In this document: positions 1 through 14,100 of the stretch, in pieces
How the letters are laid out: each line of letters begins with the position of its first letter
Position numbering within the stretch: position 1 is the stretch's first letter
DNA from: Megachile rotundata
Lineage: Eukaryota; Arthropoda; Insecta; Hymenoptera; Megachilidae
Direction of reading: 5' to 3'
NCBI RefSeq assembly: GCF_050947335.1
Contig: NW_027473317.1
Location: forward strand, 3,596,001 to 3,660,000
Length of the DNA stretch: 64,000 nucleotides
The notes under the pieces: model-generated
Told to the model about the DNA's origin: nothing
The model's database searches: none
The model's input: only the letters and a program-made list of their open reading frames with translations
Translations under genes and position numbers: made by a program

Positions 1-3000
1 GTGATTGTATGATTGTGATCGTATGATTGTGATCGTATGATTGTGATCGTATGATTGTGATCGTATAATTGCGATTGTATGATTGTGATTGTATGATTGT
101 GATTGTATGATTGTCATTGTATGATTGTGATTGTATGATTGTGATTGTATGATTGTGATTGCATGATTGTGATTGTATGATAGTAATTGTATGACTGTGA
201 TCGTATGATTGTGATTGTATGATTGTGATTGTATAATTGTGATTGTATGATTGTGATTCTTTCATTGCGATTGTATGATTGTGATTGTATGATTGCGATT
301 GTATGATTGCGATTGTATGATCGTGATTGTATGATCGTGATTGTGAGATCGTGATTGTGAGATCGTGATTGTATGATTGTGATTGTATGGTTGTGATTGT
401 ATGATAGTGATTGCATGATTGTGATTGTATGATTGTGATTGTATGATTGTGATTGTATGATTGTGATTTATGATTGTGATTGTATGATTGTGATTGTATG
501 ATTGTGTTTGCATGATTTTGATTGTATGATTGTGATTGTGTGATTGTGATTGTATGATTGTGATTGTATGATTGTGATTGTGTGATTGTGTTTGTACGAT
601 TGTGATTGTGTGATTGTGATTGTGTGATTGTGATTGCGTGATTGTGATTGTATGATTGTGATTGTATGATTGTCATTGTATGATTGTGATTGTATGATTC
701 TGATTGTATGATTCTGATTGCATGGTTGTGATTGGATGATTGTGATTGTATGATTGTGATTGTATGATTGTGATTGTATGATTGTGATTGTATGATTGTG
801 ATTTTATGATTGTGATTGTATGATTGTGATTGTGAGATTGTGATTGTGAGATTGTGATTGTATGATTGTGATCGTATGATTGTGATTGTATGATTGTGAT
901 TGTATGATTGTGATCGTATGATTGTGGTTGTATAATTAAGGTTGTATGATTGTTTCTGTATGATTGTGATTGTATGATTGCGATTGTACGATTGTGATTG
1001 TATGATTGTGATTGTATGATTGTGATTGCATGATTGTGATTGTATGATTATGATTGTATGATTCTGATTGCATGATTGTGACTGTATGATTGTGATTGTA
1101 TGATTGTGATTGTATGATTGTGATTGTATGATTGTTTCTGTATGATTGTGATTGTATGATTGCGATTGTATGATTCTGATTGTATGATTGTGATTGTATG
1201 ATTGTGATTGTGTGATTGTGATTGTGTGATTGCGATTGTGTGATTGTGATTGTGAGATTGTGATTGTATGATTGTGATAGTATGATTGTGATTGTATTAT
1301 TGTGATTGTATGATTGTGATTGTATGATTGTGATTGTATGATTGTGATCGTATGATTGTGATCGTATAATTGTAATTGTATGATTGTGATTGTATGATTC
1401 TGATTGTATGATTGTGATTGTATGATTGTGATTGTATGATTGTGATTGTTTGATCGTGATTGTATGATCGTGATTGTGAGATTGTGATTGTATGATTGTG
1501 ATTGTATGATTGTGATTGTATGATTGTCATTGCATGATTGTGATTGTATGATTATGATTGTATGATTGTCATTGTATGATTGTGATTGTGTGATTGTGAT
1601 TGTATGATTGTGATTGCATGATTGTGATTGTATGATAGTAATTGTATGATTGTGATCGTATGATTGTGATTGTAGAATTGTGATTGTATGATTGTGATTG
1701 TGTGATTGTGATTGTGTGATTGTGATTGTATGATTGTGATTGTATGATTGTGATTGTATGATTGTGATTGTATGATTGTGATTGTATGATTGTGATTGTA
1801 TGATTGTGATTGTATGATTGTGATTGTATGATTATGATCGTATGATTGTGATTGTATGATTGTGATTGTATGATTGTGATTGTATGATTGTGATCGTATG
1901 ATTGTGATCGTATGATTGTGATCGTATGATTGTGATCGTATATTTGCGATTGTATGATTGTGATTGTATGATTGTGATTGTATGATTGTCATTGTATGAT
2001 TGTCATTGTATGATTGTGATTGTATGATTGTGATTGTATGATTGTGATTGCATGATTGTGATTGTATGATAGTAATTGTATGACTGTGATCGTATGATTG
2101 TTTCTATATGATTGTGATTGTATGATTGCGATTGTATGATTCTGATTGTATGATTGTGATCGTATGATTGTGATTGTGTGATTTTGATTGTGTGATTGTG
2201 ATTGTGAGATTGTGATTGTATGATTGTGACTGTATTATTGTGATTGTATGATTGTGTTTGTATGATTGTGATTGTATGATTGTGATCGTATGATTGTGAT
2301 CGTATGATTGTGATCGTATGATTGTGATCGTATAATTGCGATTGTATGATTGTGATTGTATGATTGTGATTGTATGATTGTCATTGTATGATTGTGATTG
2401 TATGATTGTGATTGTATGATTGTGATTGCATGATTGTGATTGTATGATAGTAATTGTATGACTGTGATCGTATGATTGTGATTGTATGATTGTGATTGTA
2501 TAATTGTGATTGTGTGATTGTGATTCTTTCATTGCGATTGTATGATTGTGATTGTATGATTGCGATTGTATGATTGCGATTGTATGATCGTGATTGTATG
2601 ATCGTGATTGTGAGATCGTGATTGTGAGATCGTGATTGTATGATTGTGATTGTATGATTGTGATTGTATGATAGTGATTGCATGATTGTGATTGTATGAT
2701 TGTGATTGTATGATTGTGATTGTATGATTGTGATTTATGATTGTGATTGTATGATTGTGATTGTATGATTGTGTTTGCATGATTTTGATTGTATGATTGT
2801 GATTGTGTGATTGTGATTGTATGATTGTGATTGTATGATTGTGATTGTATGATTGTGTTTGTATGATTGTGATTGTGTGATTGTGATTGTGTGATTGTGA
2901 TTGCGTGATTGTGATTGTATGATTGTGATTTTATGATTGTCATTGTATGATTGTGATTGTATGATTCTGATTGTATGATTGTGATTGCATGATTGTGATT

Positions 3001-4207
3001 GGATGATTGTGATTGTATGATTGTGATTGTATGATTGTGATTGTATGATTGTGATTGTATGATTGTGATTTTATGATTGTGATTGTATGATTGTGATTGT
3101 GAGATTGTGATTGTGAGATTGTGATTGTATGATTGTGATTGTGTGACTGTGATTGTATGATTGTGATTGCATAATTGTGATTGTATGATTGTGATTGTAT
3201 GATTGTGATTGTATGATTGTGATTGTATGATTGTGATTGCATGATTGTGATTGTATGATAGTAATTGTATGATTGTGATCGTATAATTGTGATTGTATGA
3301 TTGTGATTGTATGATTGTGATCGTATGATTGTGATTGTATGATTGTGATTGTATGATTGTGATCGTATGATTGTGGTTGTATAATTAAGGTTGTATGATT
3401 GCTTCTGTATGATTGTGATTGTATGATTGCGATTGTATGATTGTGATTGTATGATTGTGATTGTATGATTGTGATTGCATGATTGTGATTGTATGATTGT
3501 GATTGTATGATTGTGATTGCATGATTGTGACTGTATGATTGTGATTGTATGATTGTGATTGTATGATTGTGATTGTATGATTGTTTCTGTATGATTGTGA
3601 TTGTATGATTGCGATTGTATGATTCTGATTGTATGATTGTGATTCTATGATTGTGATTGTGTGATTGTGATTGTGTGATTGCGATTGTGTGATTGTGATT
3701 GTGAGATTGTGATTGTATGATTGTGATTGTATGATTGTGATTGTATGATTGTGATTGTATTATTGTGATTGTATGATTGTGATTGTATGATTGTGATTGT
3801 ATGATTGTGATCGTATGATTGTGATCGTATAATTGTGATTGTATGATTGTGATTGTATGATTCTGATTGTGTGATTGTGATTGTATGATTGTGATTGTAT
3901 GATTGTGATTGTATGATTGTGATTGTATGATAGTGATTGCATGATTGTGATTGTATGATTGTGATTGTATGATTGTGATTGTATGATTGTGATTGTATGA
4001 TTGTGATTTATGATTGTGATTGTATGATTGTGATTGTATGATTGTGTTTGCATGATTTTGATTGTATGATTGTGATTGTGTGATTGTGATTGTATGATTG
4101 TGATTGTATGATTGTGATTGTATGATTGTGTTTGTATGATTGTGATTGTGTGATTGTGATTGTGTGATTGTGATTGCGTGATTGTGATTGTATGATTGTG
4201 ATTTTAT

Positions 4208-5093
4208 GATTGTGATTGTATGATTGTGATTGTATGATAGTAATTGTATGATTGTGATTGTATGATTGTCATTGTATGATTGTGATTGTATGATTGTGAT
4301 CGTATGATTGTGATCGTATGATTGTGATCGTATGATTGTGATCGTATGATTGTGATCGTATGATTGTGATCGTATGATTGTGATCGTATGATTGTGATCG
4401 TATGATTGTGATGGTATGATTGTGATTGTATGATTGTGATTGTATGATTGTGATTGTATGATTGTGATTGTATGATTGTGATTGTATGATTGTGATTGTA
4501 TGATTGTGATCGTATGATTGTGATTCTTTGATTGCGATTGTATGATTGTGATTGTATGATTGTGATTGTATGATTGTGATTGTATGATTGTGATTGTATG
4601 ATTGTGATTGTATGATTGTGATTGTATGATTGTGATTGTATGATTGTGATTGTATGATTATGATTGTATGATTGTCATTGTATGATTGTGATTGTGTGAT
4701 TGTGATTGTATGATTGTGATTGTATGATTGTGATTGTATGATTGTGATTGTATGATTGTGATTGTATGATTATGATCGTATGATTGTGATTGTATGATTG
4801 TGATTGTATGATTGTGATTGTATGATTGTGATAGCATGATTGTGATTGCATGATTGTGATTGTATGATTGTGATTGTATGATTGTGATTGTATGATTGTG
4901 ATTGTATGATTGTGATTGTATGATCGTTTCTATATGATTGTGATTGTATGATTGCGATTGTATGATTCTGATTGTATGATTGTGATTGTATGATTGTGAT
5001 TGTGTGATTTTGATTGTGTGATTGTGATTGTGAGATTGTGATTGTATGATTGTGACTGTATTATTGTGATTGTATGATTGTGTTTGTATGATT
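4208..5093 (+). repeat. Segment with an eight-unit GATCG run; left boundary of the distal duplication
   Basis: The segment opens with a TAGTAATTG unit and a GTCATTG unit. Eight consecutive GATTGTGATCGTAT units follow at about 4298-4408, ended by a GATGG unit. The same order, including eight GATCG units, occurs at 51.3-51.5 kb. The sequence left of 4208 does not match the sequence left of 51.3 kb, so this is where the 47-kb-distant duplication starts. Near 4.82 kb lies the pair ATAGCATG then TTGCATG, which also occurs near 17.06 and 51.91 kb, and in altered form near 50.4 kb. Confidence 0.8.
4298..4410 (+). repeat. Homogenised run of eight GATCG units
   Basis: Eight consecutive units carry T10 to C (GATTGTGATCGTAT) and the run is ended by a unit with T10 to G (GATGGTAT). 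The same run with eight units is at about 51390-51505. Runs with six units and the same GATGG ending occur near 15.14, 16.44, 25.41, 27.55, 28.86, 34.89, 37.03, 38.33, 44.27, 46.38, 47.68, 49.81 and 63.33 kb. Confidence 0.85.
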
Positions 5094-8000
5094 GTGATTG
5101 TATGATTGTGATCGTATGATTGTGATCGTATGATTGTGATCGTATGATTGTGATCGTATAATTGCGATTGTATGATTGTGATTGTATGATTGTGATTGTA
5201 TGATTGTCATTGTATGATTGTGATTGTATGATTGTGATTGTATGATTGTGATTGCATGATTGTGATTGTATGATAGTAATTGTATGACTGTGATCGTATG
5301 ATTGTGATTGTATGATTGTGATTGTATAATTGTGATTGTATGATTGTGATTCTTTCATTGCGATTGTATGATTGTGATTGTATGATTGCGATTGTATGAT
5401 TGCGATTGTATGATCGTGATTGTATGATCGTGATTGTGAGATCGTGATTGTGAGATCGTGATTGTATGATTGTGATTGTATGGTTGTGATTGTATGATAG
5501 TGATTGCATGATTGTGATTGTATGATTGTGATTGTATGATTGTGATTGTATGATTGTGATTTATGATTGTGATTGTATGATTGTGATTGTATGATTGTGT
5601 TTGCATGATTTTGATTGTATGATTGTGATTGTGTGATTGTGATTGTATGATTGTGATTGTATGATTGTGATTGTGTGATTGTGTTTGTACGATTGTGATT
5701 GTGTGATTGTGATTGTGTGATTGTGATTGCGTGATTGTGATTGTATGATTGTGATTGTATGATTGTCATTGTATGATTGTGATTGTATGATTCTGATTGT
5801 ATGATTCTGATTGCATGGTTGTGATTGGATGATTGTGATTGTATGATTGTGATTGTATGATTGTGATTGTATGATTGTGATTGTATGATTGTGATTTTAT
5901 GATTGTGATTGTATGATTGTGATTGTGAGATTGTGATTGTGAGATTGTGATTGTATGATTGTGATCGTATGATTGTGATTGTATGATTGTGATTGTATGA
6001 TTGTGATCGTATGATTGTGGTTGTATAATTAAGGTTGTATGATTGTTTCTGTATGATTGTGATTGTATGATTGCGATTGTACGATTGTGATTGTATGATT
6101 GTGATTGTATGATTGTGATTGCATGATTGTGATTGTATGATTATGATTGTATGATTCTGATTGCATGATTGTGACTGTATGATTGTGATTGTATGATTGT
6201 GATTGTATGATTGTGATTGTATGATTGTTTCTGTATGATTGTGATTGTATGATTGCGATTGTATGATTCTGATTGTATGATTGTGATTGTATGATTGTGA
6301 TTGTGTGATTGTGATTGTGTGATTGCGATTGTGTGATTGTGATTGTGAGATTGTGATTGTATGATTGTGATAGTATGATTGTGATTGTATTATTGTGATT
6401 GTATGATTGTGATTGTATGATTGTGATTGTATGATTGTGATCGTATGATTGTGATCGTATAATTGTAATTGTATGATTGTGATTGTATGATTCTGATTGT
6501 ATGATTGTGATTGTATGATTGTGATTGTATGATTGTGATTGTTTGATCGTGATTGTATGATCGTGATTGTGAAATTGTGATTGTATGATTGTGATTGTAT
6601 GATTGTGATTGTATGATTGTCATTGCATGATTGTGATTGTATGATTATGATTGTATGATTGTCATTGTATGATTGTGATTGTGTGATTGTGATTGTATGA
6701 TTGTGATTGCATGATTGTGATTGTATGATAGTAATTGTATGATTGTGATCGTATGATTGTGATTGTAGAATTGTGATTGTATGATTGTGATTGTGTGATT
6801 GTGATTGTGTGATTGTGATTGTATGATTGTGATTGTATGATTGTGATTGTATGATTGTGATTGTATGATTGTGATTGTATGATTGTGATTGTATGATTGT
6901 GATTGTATGATTGTGATTGTATGATTATGATCGTATGATTGTGATTGTATGATTGTGATTGTATGATTGTGATTGTATGATTGTGATCGTATGATTGTGA
7001 TCGTATGATTGTGATCGTATGATTGTGATCGTATATTTGCGATTGTATGATTGTGATTGTATGATTGTGATTGTATGATTGTGATTGTATGATTGTCATT
7101 GTATGATTGTCATTGTATGATTGTGATTGTATGATTGTGATTGTATGATTGTGATTGCATGATTGTGATTGTATGATAGTAATTGTATGACTGTGATCGT
7201 ATGATTGTTTCTATATGATTGTGATTGTATGATTGCGATTGTATGATTCTGATTGTATGATTGTGATTGTATGATTGTGATTGTGTGATTTTGATTGTGT
7301 GATTGTGATTGTGAGATTGTGATTGTATGATTGTGACTGTATTATTGTGATTGTATGATTGTGTTTGTATGATTGTGATTGTATGATTGTGATCGTATGA
7401 TTGTGATCGTATGATTGTGATCGTATGATTGTGATCGTATAATTGCGATTGTATGATTGTGATTGTATGATTGTGATTGTATGATTGTCATTGTATGATT
7501 GTGATTGTATGATTGTGATTGTATGATTGTGATTGCATGATTGTGATTGTATGATAGTAATTGTATGACTGTGATCGTATGATTGTGATTGTATGATTGT
7601 GATTGTATAATTGTGATTGTGTGATTGTGATTCTTTCATTGCGATTGTATGATTGTGATTGTATGATTGCGATTGTATGATTGCGATTGTATGATCGTGA
7701 TTGTATGATCGTGATTGTGAGATCGTGATTGTGAGATCGTGATTGTATGATTGTGATTGTATGATTGTGATTGTATGATAGTGATTGCATGATTGTGATT
7801 GTATGATTGTGATTGTATGATTGTGATTGTATGATTGTGATTTATGATTGTGATTGTATGATTGTGATTGTATGATTGTGTTTGCATGATTTTGATTGTA
7901 TGATTGTGATTGTGTGATTGTGATTGTATGATTGTGATTGTATGATTGTGATTGTATGATTGTGTTTGTATGATTGTGATTGTGTGATTGTGATTGTGTG

Positions 8001-9300
8001 ATTGTGATTGCGTGATTGTGATTGTATGATTGTGATTTTATGATTGTCATTGTATGATTGTGATTGTATGATTCTGATTGTATGATTGTGATTGCATGAT
8101 TGTGATTGGATGATTGTGATTGTATGATTGTGATTGTATGATTGTGATTGTATGATTGTGATTGTATGATTGTGATTTTATGATTGTGATTGTATGATTG
8201 TGATTGTGAGATTGTGATTGTGAGATTGTGATTGTATGATTGTGATTGTGTGACTGTGATTGTATGATTGTGATTGCATAATTGTGATTGTATGATTGTG
8301 ATTGTATGATTGTGATTGTATGATTGTGATTGTATGATTGTGATTGCATGATTGTGATTGTATGATAGTAATTGTATGATTGTGATCGTATAATTGTGAT
8401 TGTATGATTGTGATTGTATGATTGTGATCGTATGATTGTGATTGTATGATTGTGATTGTATGATTGTGATCGTATGATTGTGGTTGTATAATTAAGGTTG
8501 TATGATTGCTTCTGTATGATTGTGATTGTATGATTGCGATTGTATGATTGTGATTGTATGATTGTGATTGTATGATTGTGATTGCATGATTGTGATTGTA
8601 TGATTGTGATTGTATGATTGTGATTGCATGATTGTGACTGTATGATTGTGATTGTATGATTGTGATTGTATGATTGTGATTGTATGATTGTTTCTGTATG
8701 ATTGTGATTGTATGATTGCGATTGTATGATTCTGATTGTATGATTGTGATTCTATGATTGTGATTGTGTGATTGTGATTGTGTGATTGCGATTGTGTGAT
8801 TGTGATTGTGAGATTGTGATTGTATGATTGTGATTGTATGATTGTGATTGTATGATTGTGATTGTATTATTGTGATTGTATGATTGTGATTGTATGATTG
8901 TGATTGTATGATTGTGATCGTATGATTGTGATCGTATAATTGTGATTGTATGATTGTGATTGTATGATTCTGATTGTGTGATTGTGATTGTATGATTGTG
9001 ATTGTATGATTGTGATTGTATGATTGTGATTGTATGATAGTGATTGCATGATTGTGATTGTATGATTGTGATTGTATGATTGTGATTGTATGATTGTGAT
9101 TTATGATTGTGATTGTATGATTGTGATTGTATGATTGTGTTTGCATGATTTTGATTGTATGATTGTGATTGTGTGATTGTGATTGTATGATTGTGATTGT
9201 ATGATTGTGATTGTATGATTGTGTTTGTATGATTGTGATTGTGTGATTGTGATTGTGTGATTGTGATTGCGTGATTGTGATTGTATGATTGTGATTTTAT
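5094..9300 (+). repeat. 5.09-kb HOR, copy 2
   Basis: This is the second copy of the block at 1-4207. Markers AATTAAGG at 6027 and 8490 and the TTTCATTGCG units near 5349 and 7629 match copy 1 in order and spacing. Relative to copy 1 one 14-bp unit is gained before about 7.1 kb and one is lost after 8.35 kb. The segment is found again at 52.17-56.37 kb (6027 to 53122, offset 47095; 8490 to 55571, offset 47081). The copy ends abruptly near 9300, where the sequence continues into the 9.3-kb mosaic instead of the GATCG-run segment. Confidence 0.88.
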
Positions 9301-11403
9301 GATTGTCATTGTATGATTGTGATTGTATGATTCTGATTGTATGATTGTGATTGTATGATTGTGATTGTATGATTGTGATTGTATGATTATGATCGTATGA
9401 TTGTGATTGTAAGATGGTGATTGTGTGATTGCGATTGTATGATTGTGACTGTATGATTGTGATTGTATGATTGTCATTGTATGATTGTGATTGAATGATT
9501 ATGATTGTATGATTGTGATTGTATGATTGTGATTGTGTGATTGTGATTGTATGATTGCGATTGTATGATTGTGATTGTATGATTGTGATTGTACGATTGT
9601 GATCGTATGATTGTGATTCTTTGATTGCGATTGTATGATTGAGATTGTATGATTGTGATTGTATGATTGTGATTGTATGATTGTGATTGTGAGATTGTGA
9701 TTGTATGATTGTGATTGTATGATTGTGATTGTATGATTGTGATTGTATGATTGTGATTGTATGATTGTGATTGTATGATTGTGATTGTGAGATTGTGATT
9801 CTTTGATTGCGATTGTATGATTGTGATAGTATGATTGTGATTGTATGATTGTGATTGTATGATTGTGATTGTATGATTGTGATTGTATGATTGTGATTGC
9901 ATGATTGTGATTGTATGATTGTGATTGTGTGATTGTGATTGTATGATTGTGATTGTATGATTGTGATTGTATGATTGTGATCTTATGATTGTGATTGTAA
10001 GATTGTGATTGTGTGATTGTGATTGTATGATTGTAATTGTATGATTGTGATTGTATGATTGTGATCGTATGATTGTGATTGTAAGATTGTGATTGTGTGA
10101 TTGTGATTGTATGATTGTGATTGTATGATTGTGATTGTATGATTGTGATTGTATGATTGTGATTGTATGATTGTGATTGTATGATTGTGATTGTATGATT
10201 GTGATTGTATGATTGTGATTGTATGATTGTGATTGTATGATTGTGATCGTATGATTGTGATTGTAAGATTGTGATTGTGTGATTGCGATTGTATGATTGT
10301 GACTGTATGATTGTGATAGTATGATTGTGATTGTATGATTGTGATCGTATGATTGTGATTCCTTGATTGCGATGGTGTGATTGTGATTGTATGATTGTGA
10401 TTGTATGATTGTGATTGTATGATTGTGATTGTATGATTGTGATTGTATGATTGTGATTGTATGATTGTGATTGTATGATTGTGATTGTATGATTGTGATT
10501 GTATGATTGTGATTGTATGATTGTGATGGTATGATTGTGATTGTATGATTGTGATTATTTGATTGCGATTGTATGATTGCGATTGTATGATTGCGATTGT
10601 ATGATTGCGATTGTATGATTGCGATTTTATGATTGCGATTGTATGATTGCGATTGTATGATTGCGATTGTATGATTGCGACTGTATGATTGCGATTGTAT
10701 GATTGTGAATGTATGATTGTGATTGTATGATTGTGATTGTATGATTGTGATTGTATGATTGTCATTGTATGATTGTGATTGTATGATTGTGATTGCATGA
10801 TTGTGATTGCATGATAGTGATTGCATGATTGTGATTGTATGATTGTGATTGTATGATTGTGATTGTATGATTGTGATTGTATGATTGTGATTGTATGATT
10901 GTGATCGTATGATTGTGATTGTATGATTGTGATTGTATGATTGTGATTGTATGATTGTGATTGTATGATTGTGATCGTATGATTGTGATTGTAGGATTGT
11001 GATTGTGTGATTGCGATTGTATGATTGTGACTGTATGATTGTGATTGTATGATTGTGATTGTATGATTGTGATCGTATGATTGTGATTCCTTGATTGCGA
11101 TTGTATGATTGTGATTGTATGATTGTGATTGTATGATTGTGATTGTATGATTGTCATTGTATGATTGTGATTGTATGATTGTGATTGTATGATTGTGATT
11201 GTATGATTGTGATTGTATGATTGTGATTGTATGATTGTGATTGTATGATTGTGATGGTATGATTGTGATTGTATGATTGTGTTTCTTTGATTGCGATTGT
11301 ATGATTGCGATTGTACGATTGCGATTGTATGATTGCGATTGTATGATTGTGATTGTATGATTGTGATTGTATGATAGTGATTGCATGATTGTGATTGTAT
11401 GAT
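9301..11403 (+). repeat. Mosaic satellite segment with a ten-unit GCG run
   Basis: The segment is 14-bp units throughout. Its most distinctive part is a run of ten consecutive GATTGCGATTGTAT-type units at about 10557-10695, introduced by a GATTATTT unit at 10553. Units ending in CCTTGATTGCG lie near 10.36 and 11.09 kb, and units with a run of plain consensus lie between. The whole segment recurs at 56.37-58.47 kb with one GCG unit fewer. The offset is 47067 before the run and 47053 after it. Confidence 0.8.
10553..10697 (+). repeat. Homogenised run of ten GCG units
   Basis: Ten consecutive units carry T6 to C (GATTGCGATTGTAT). The fifth also has a GATTTTAT end and the ninth a GACTG change. 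The paralogous run at about 57628-57745 has nine units with the same internal GATTTTAT and GACTG marks, the copy having lost one unit before the GATTTTAT mark. Confidence 0.85.
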
Positions 11404-12100
11404 TGTGATTGTATGATTGTGATTGTATGATTGTGATTTATGATTGTGATTGTATGATTGTGATTGTGTGATTGTGTTTGCATGATTTTGATTGTATGAT
11501 TGTGATTGTGTGATTGTGATTGTATGATTGTGATTGTATGATTGTGATTGTATGATTGTGTTTGTATGATTGTGATTGTGTGATTGTGATTGTGTGATTG
11601 TGATTGCGTGATTGTGATTGTATGATTGTGATTTTATGATTGTCATTGTATGATTGTGATTGTATGATTCTGATTGTATGATTGTGATTGCATGATTGTG
11701 ATTGGATGATTGTGATTGTATGATTGTGATTGTATGATTGTGATTGTATGATTGTGATTGTATGATTGTGATTGTATGATTGTGATCGTATGATTGTGGT
11801 TGTATAATTAAGGTTATATGATTGCTTCTGTATGATTGTGATTGTATGATTGCGATTGTATGATTGTGATTGTATGATTGTGATTGTATGATTGTGATTG
11901 CATGATTGTGATTGTATGATTGTGATTGTATGATTGTGATTGCATGATTGTGACTGTATGATTGTGATTGTATGATTGTGATTGTATGATTGTGATTGTG
12001 TGATTGTGATTGTGTGATTGCGATTGTGTGATTGTGATTGTGAGATTGTGATTGTATGATTGTGATTGTATGATTGTGATTGTATGATTGTCATTGTATG
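11404..12100 (+). repeat. Partial third copy of the 5.09-kb HOR right half
   Basis: This short block repeats the order seen at 9.07-9.30 and 8.0-8.7 kb: GATTTAT 13-mer, GTTTGCATGATTTTG, GCGTG, GATTGGATG, then AATTAAGG at 11806 followed by GATTGCTTCTG. It lacks part of the interval present at 8.1-8.4 kb. It is duplicated at 58.45-59.1 kb (AATTAAGG at 58859, offset 47053). It appears to be a fragment of the 5.09-kb family embedded in other segments. Confidence 0.72.
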
Positions 12101-14100
12101 ATTGTGATTGTGTGATTGTGATTGTATGATTGTGATTGCATGATTGTGATTGTATGATAGTAATTGTATGATTGTGATCGTATGATTGTGATTGTAGAAT
12201 TGTGATTGTATGATTGTGATCGTATAATTGTGATTGTATGATTGTGATTGTATGATTCTGATTGTATGATTGTGATTGTATGATTGTGATTGTATGATTG
12301 TGATTGTATGATTGTGATTGTATGATCGTGATTGTATGATCGTGATTGTGAGATTGTGATTGTATGATTGTGATTGTATGATTGTCATTGTATGATTGTG
12401 ATTGTATGATTATGATTGTATGATTGTCATTGTATGATTGTGATTGTGTGATTGTGATTGTATGATTGTGATTGCATGATTGTGATTGTATGATAGTAAT
12501 TGTATGATTGTGATCGTATGATTGTGATTGTAGAATTGTGATTGTATGATTGTGATTGTATGATTGTGATTGTATGATTGTGATTGTATGATTGTGATTG
12601 TATGATTGTGATTGTATGATTGTGATTGTATGATTGTGATTGTATGATTGTGATTGTATGATTGTGATTGTATGATTGTGATTGTATGATTGTGATTGTA
12701 TGATTGTGATTGTATGATTGTGATTGTATGATTGTGATTCTTTGATTGCGATTGTATGATTGCGATTGTACGATTGCGATTGTATGATTGCGATTGTATG
12801 ATTGTGATTGTATGATTGTGATTGTATGATTGTGATTGTATGATTGTGATTGTATGATTGTGATTGTATGATTGTGATTGTATGATTGTGATTGTATGAT
12901 TGTGATTGCATGATTGTGATTGTATGATTGTGATCGTATGATTGTGATTGTAGAATTGTGATTGTATGATTGTGATTGTATGACTGTGATTGTATGACTG
13001 TGTTTGCATGATTGTGATTGTATGACGGTGATTGCGTGATTGTGATTGTATGATTGTGATTGTATGATTGTGATTGTATGATTGTGATTGTATGATTGTG
13101 ATTGTATGATTGCGATTGTATGATTGTGATTGTATGATTGTGATTGTGTGATTGTGATCGTATGATTGTGATCGTATGATTGTGATCGTATAATTGTGAT
13201 CGTATGATTGTGATTGTATGATTGTGACTGTATGATTGCGATTGTATGATTGTGATTGTATGATCGGGATTGTATGATCGTGATTGTATGATTGTGATTT
13301 ATGATTGTGATTGTATGATTGTGATTGTATGATTGTGTTTGCATGATTGTGATTGTATGATTGTGATTGTGTGATTGTGATTATATGATTGTGATTGTAT
13401 GACTGTGATTGTATGATTGTGATTGTATGATTGTGATTGTATGATTGTGATTGTATGATTGTGATTGTATGATAGTAATTGTATGATTGTGATCGTATGA
13501 TTGTGATTGTATGATTGTGATTGTATGATTGTGATTGTATGATTGTGATCGTATGATTGTGGCTGTATGATTGTGATTGTATGATTGTGATTATATGATT
13601 GTGATTGTATGGTTGTGATTGTATGATAGTAATTGTATGATTGTGATTGTATGATTGGGATTGTGTGATTGTGATTGTATGGTTGTGATTGTATGATTGT
13701 GATTGTATGATTGCGATTGTATGATTGTGATTGTATGATTGTGATCGTATGATTGTGATCGTATGATTGTGGTCGTGTGATTGTGATTGTATGATTGTGA
13801 TTGTATGATTGTGATTGTATGATTGCGATTGTATGATTCTGATTGTATGATTGTGATTGTATGATTGTGATTGTATGATCGTGATTGTATGATCGTGATT
13901 GTATGATCGTGATTGTGAGATCGTGATTGTATGATTGTGGTTGTATGATTGTGATTGTATGATTGTGATTGTATGACTGTGTTTGCATGATTGTGATTGT
14001 ATGACGGTGATTGCGTGATTGTGATTGTATGATTGTGATTGTATGATTGTGATTGTATGATTGTGATTGTATGATTGCGATTGTATAATTGCGATTGTAT
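12101..14100 (+). repeat. Mosaic satellite segment, source of the distal 993-bp duplication
   Basis: The segment contains a long plain-consensus stretch (about 12.54-12.73 kb), a CTTTGATTGCG/GTACGATTGCG block near 12.74-12.80 kb, a GACGG unit near 13.02 kb and a 13-bp unit (GATTTAT) near 13.30 kb. It is single-copy here. At 59.15-61.4 kb the homologous part is present with an extra tandem copy of 993 bp. GATCGGGATTG units near 13.26 and 14.16 kb are shared with 15.77 and 15.96 kb. Confidence 0.72.

Larger units (their letters stand above)
1..5093 (+). repeat. 5.09-kb HOR, copy 1 (left edge cut by window)
   Basis: Bases 1-4207 align with 5094-9300. The AATTAAGG markers at 934 and 3383 recur at 6027 and 8490 (offsets 5093 and 5107). 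The TTTCATTGCG block near 256 recurs near 5349. The offset changes by exactly 14 bp at about 2.0 kb and back again between 3.2 and 4.05 kb, so single-unit gains and losses separate the copies. Bases 4208-5093 have no counterpart after the second copy but match 51.3-52.17 kb. Within the copy there is a weaker half-period of about 2.3-2.45 kb: the frames at 114-416 and 2381-2683 and the markers at 934 and 3383 mark two related halves. Confidence 0.88.

Noticed and set aside
114..416. Family of conserved small proteins (100 and 83 residues) repeated at several sites
   Set aside because: Their identity comes from duplication of satellite blocks that includes non-open and overlapping frames alike. 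There is no sign of codon-level selection.
934..960. AATTAAGG as a promoter or regulatory box
   Set aside because: It is one variant of the 14-bp unit that is copied with the HOR. No gene lies near any copy.
4298..4410. GATC cluster as a bacterial replication origin or SeqA-type region
   Set aside because: The spacing is just the 14-bp unit. There are no DnaA boxes, no genes, and nothing bacterial in the window.
2940..9477. Operon with 4-base ATGA overlaps
   Set aside because: Every overlap I checked is the single satellite variant GTCATTG read on the - strand.
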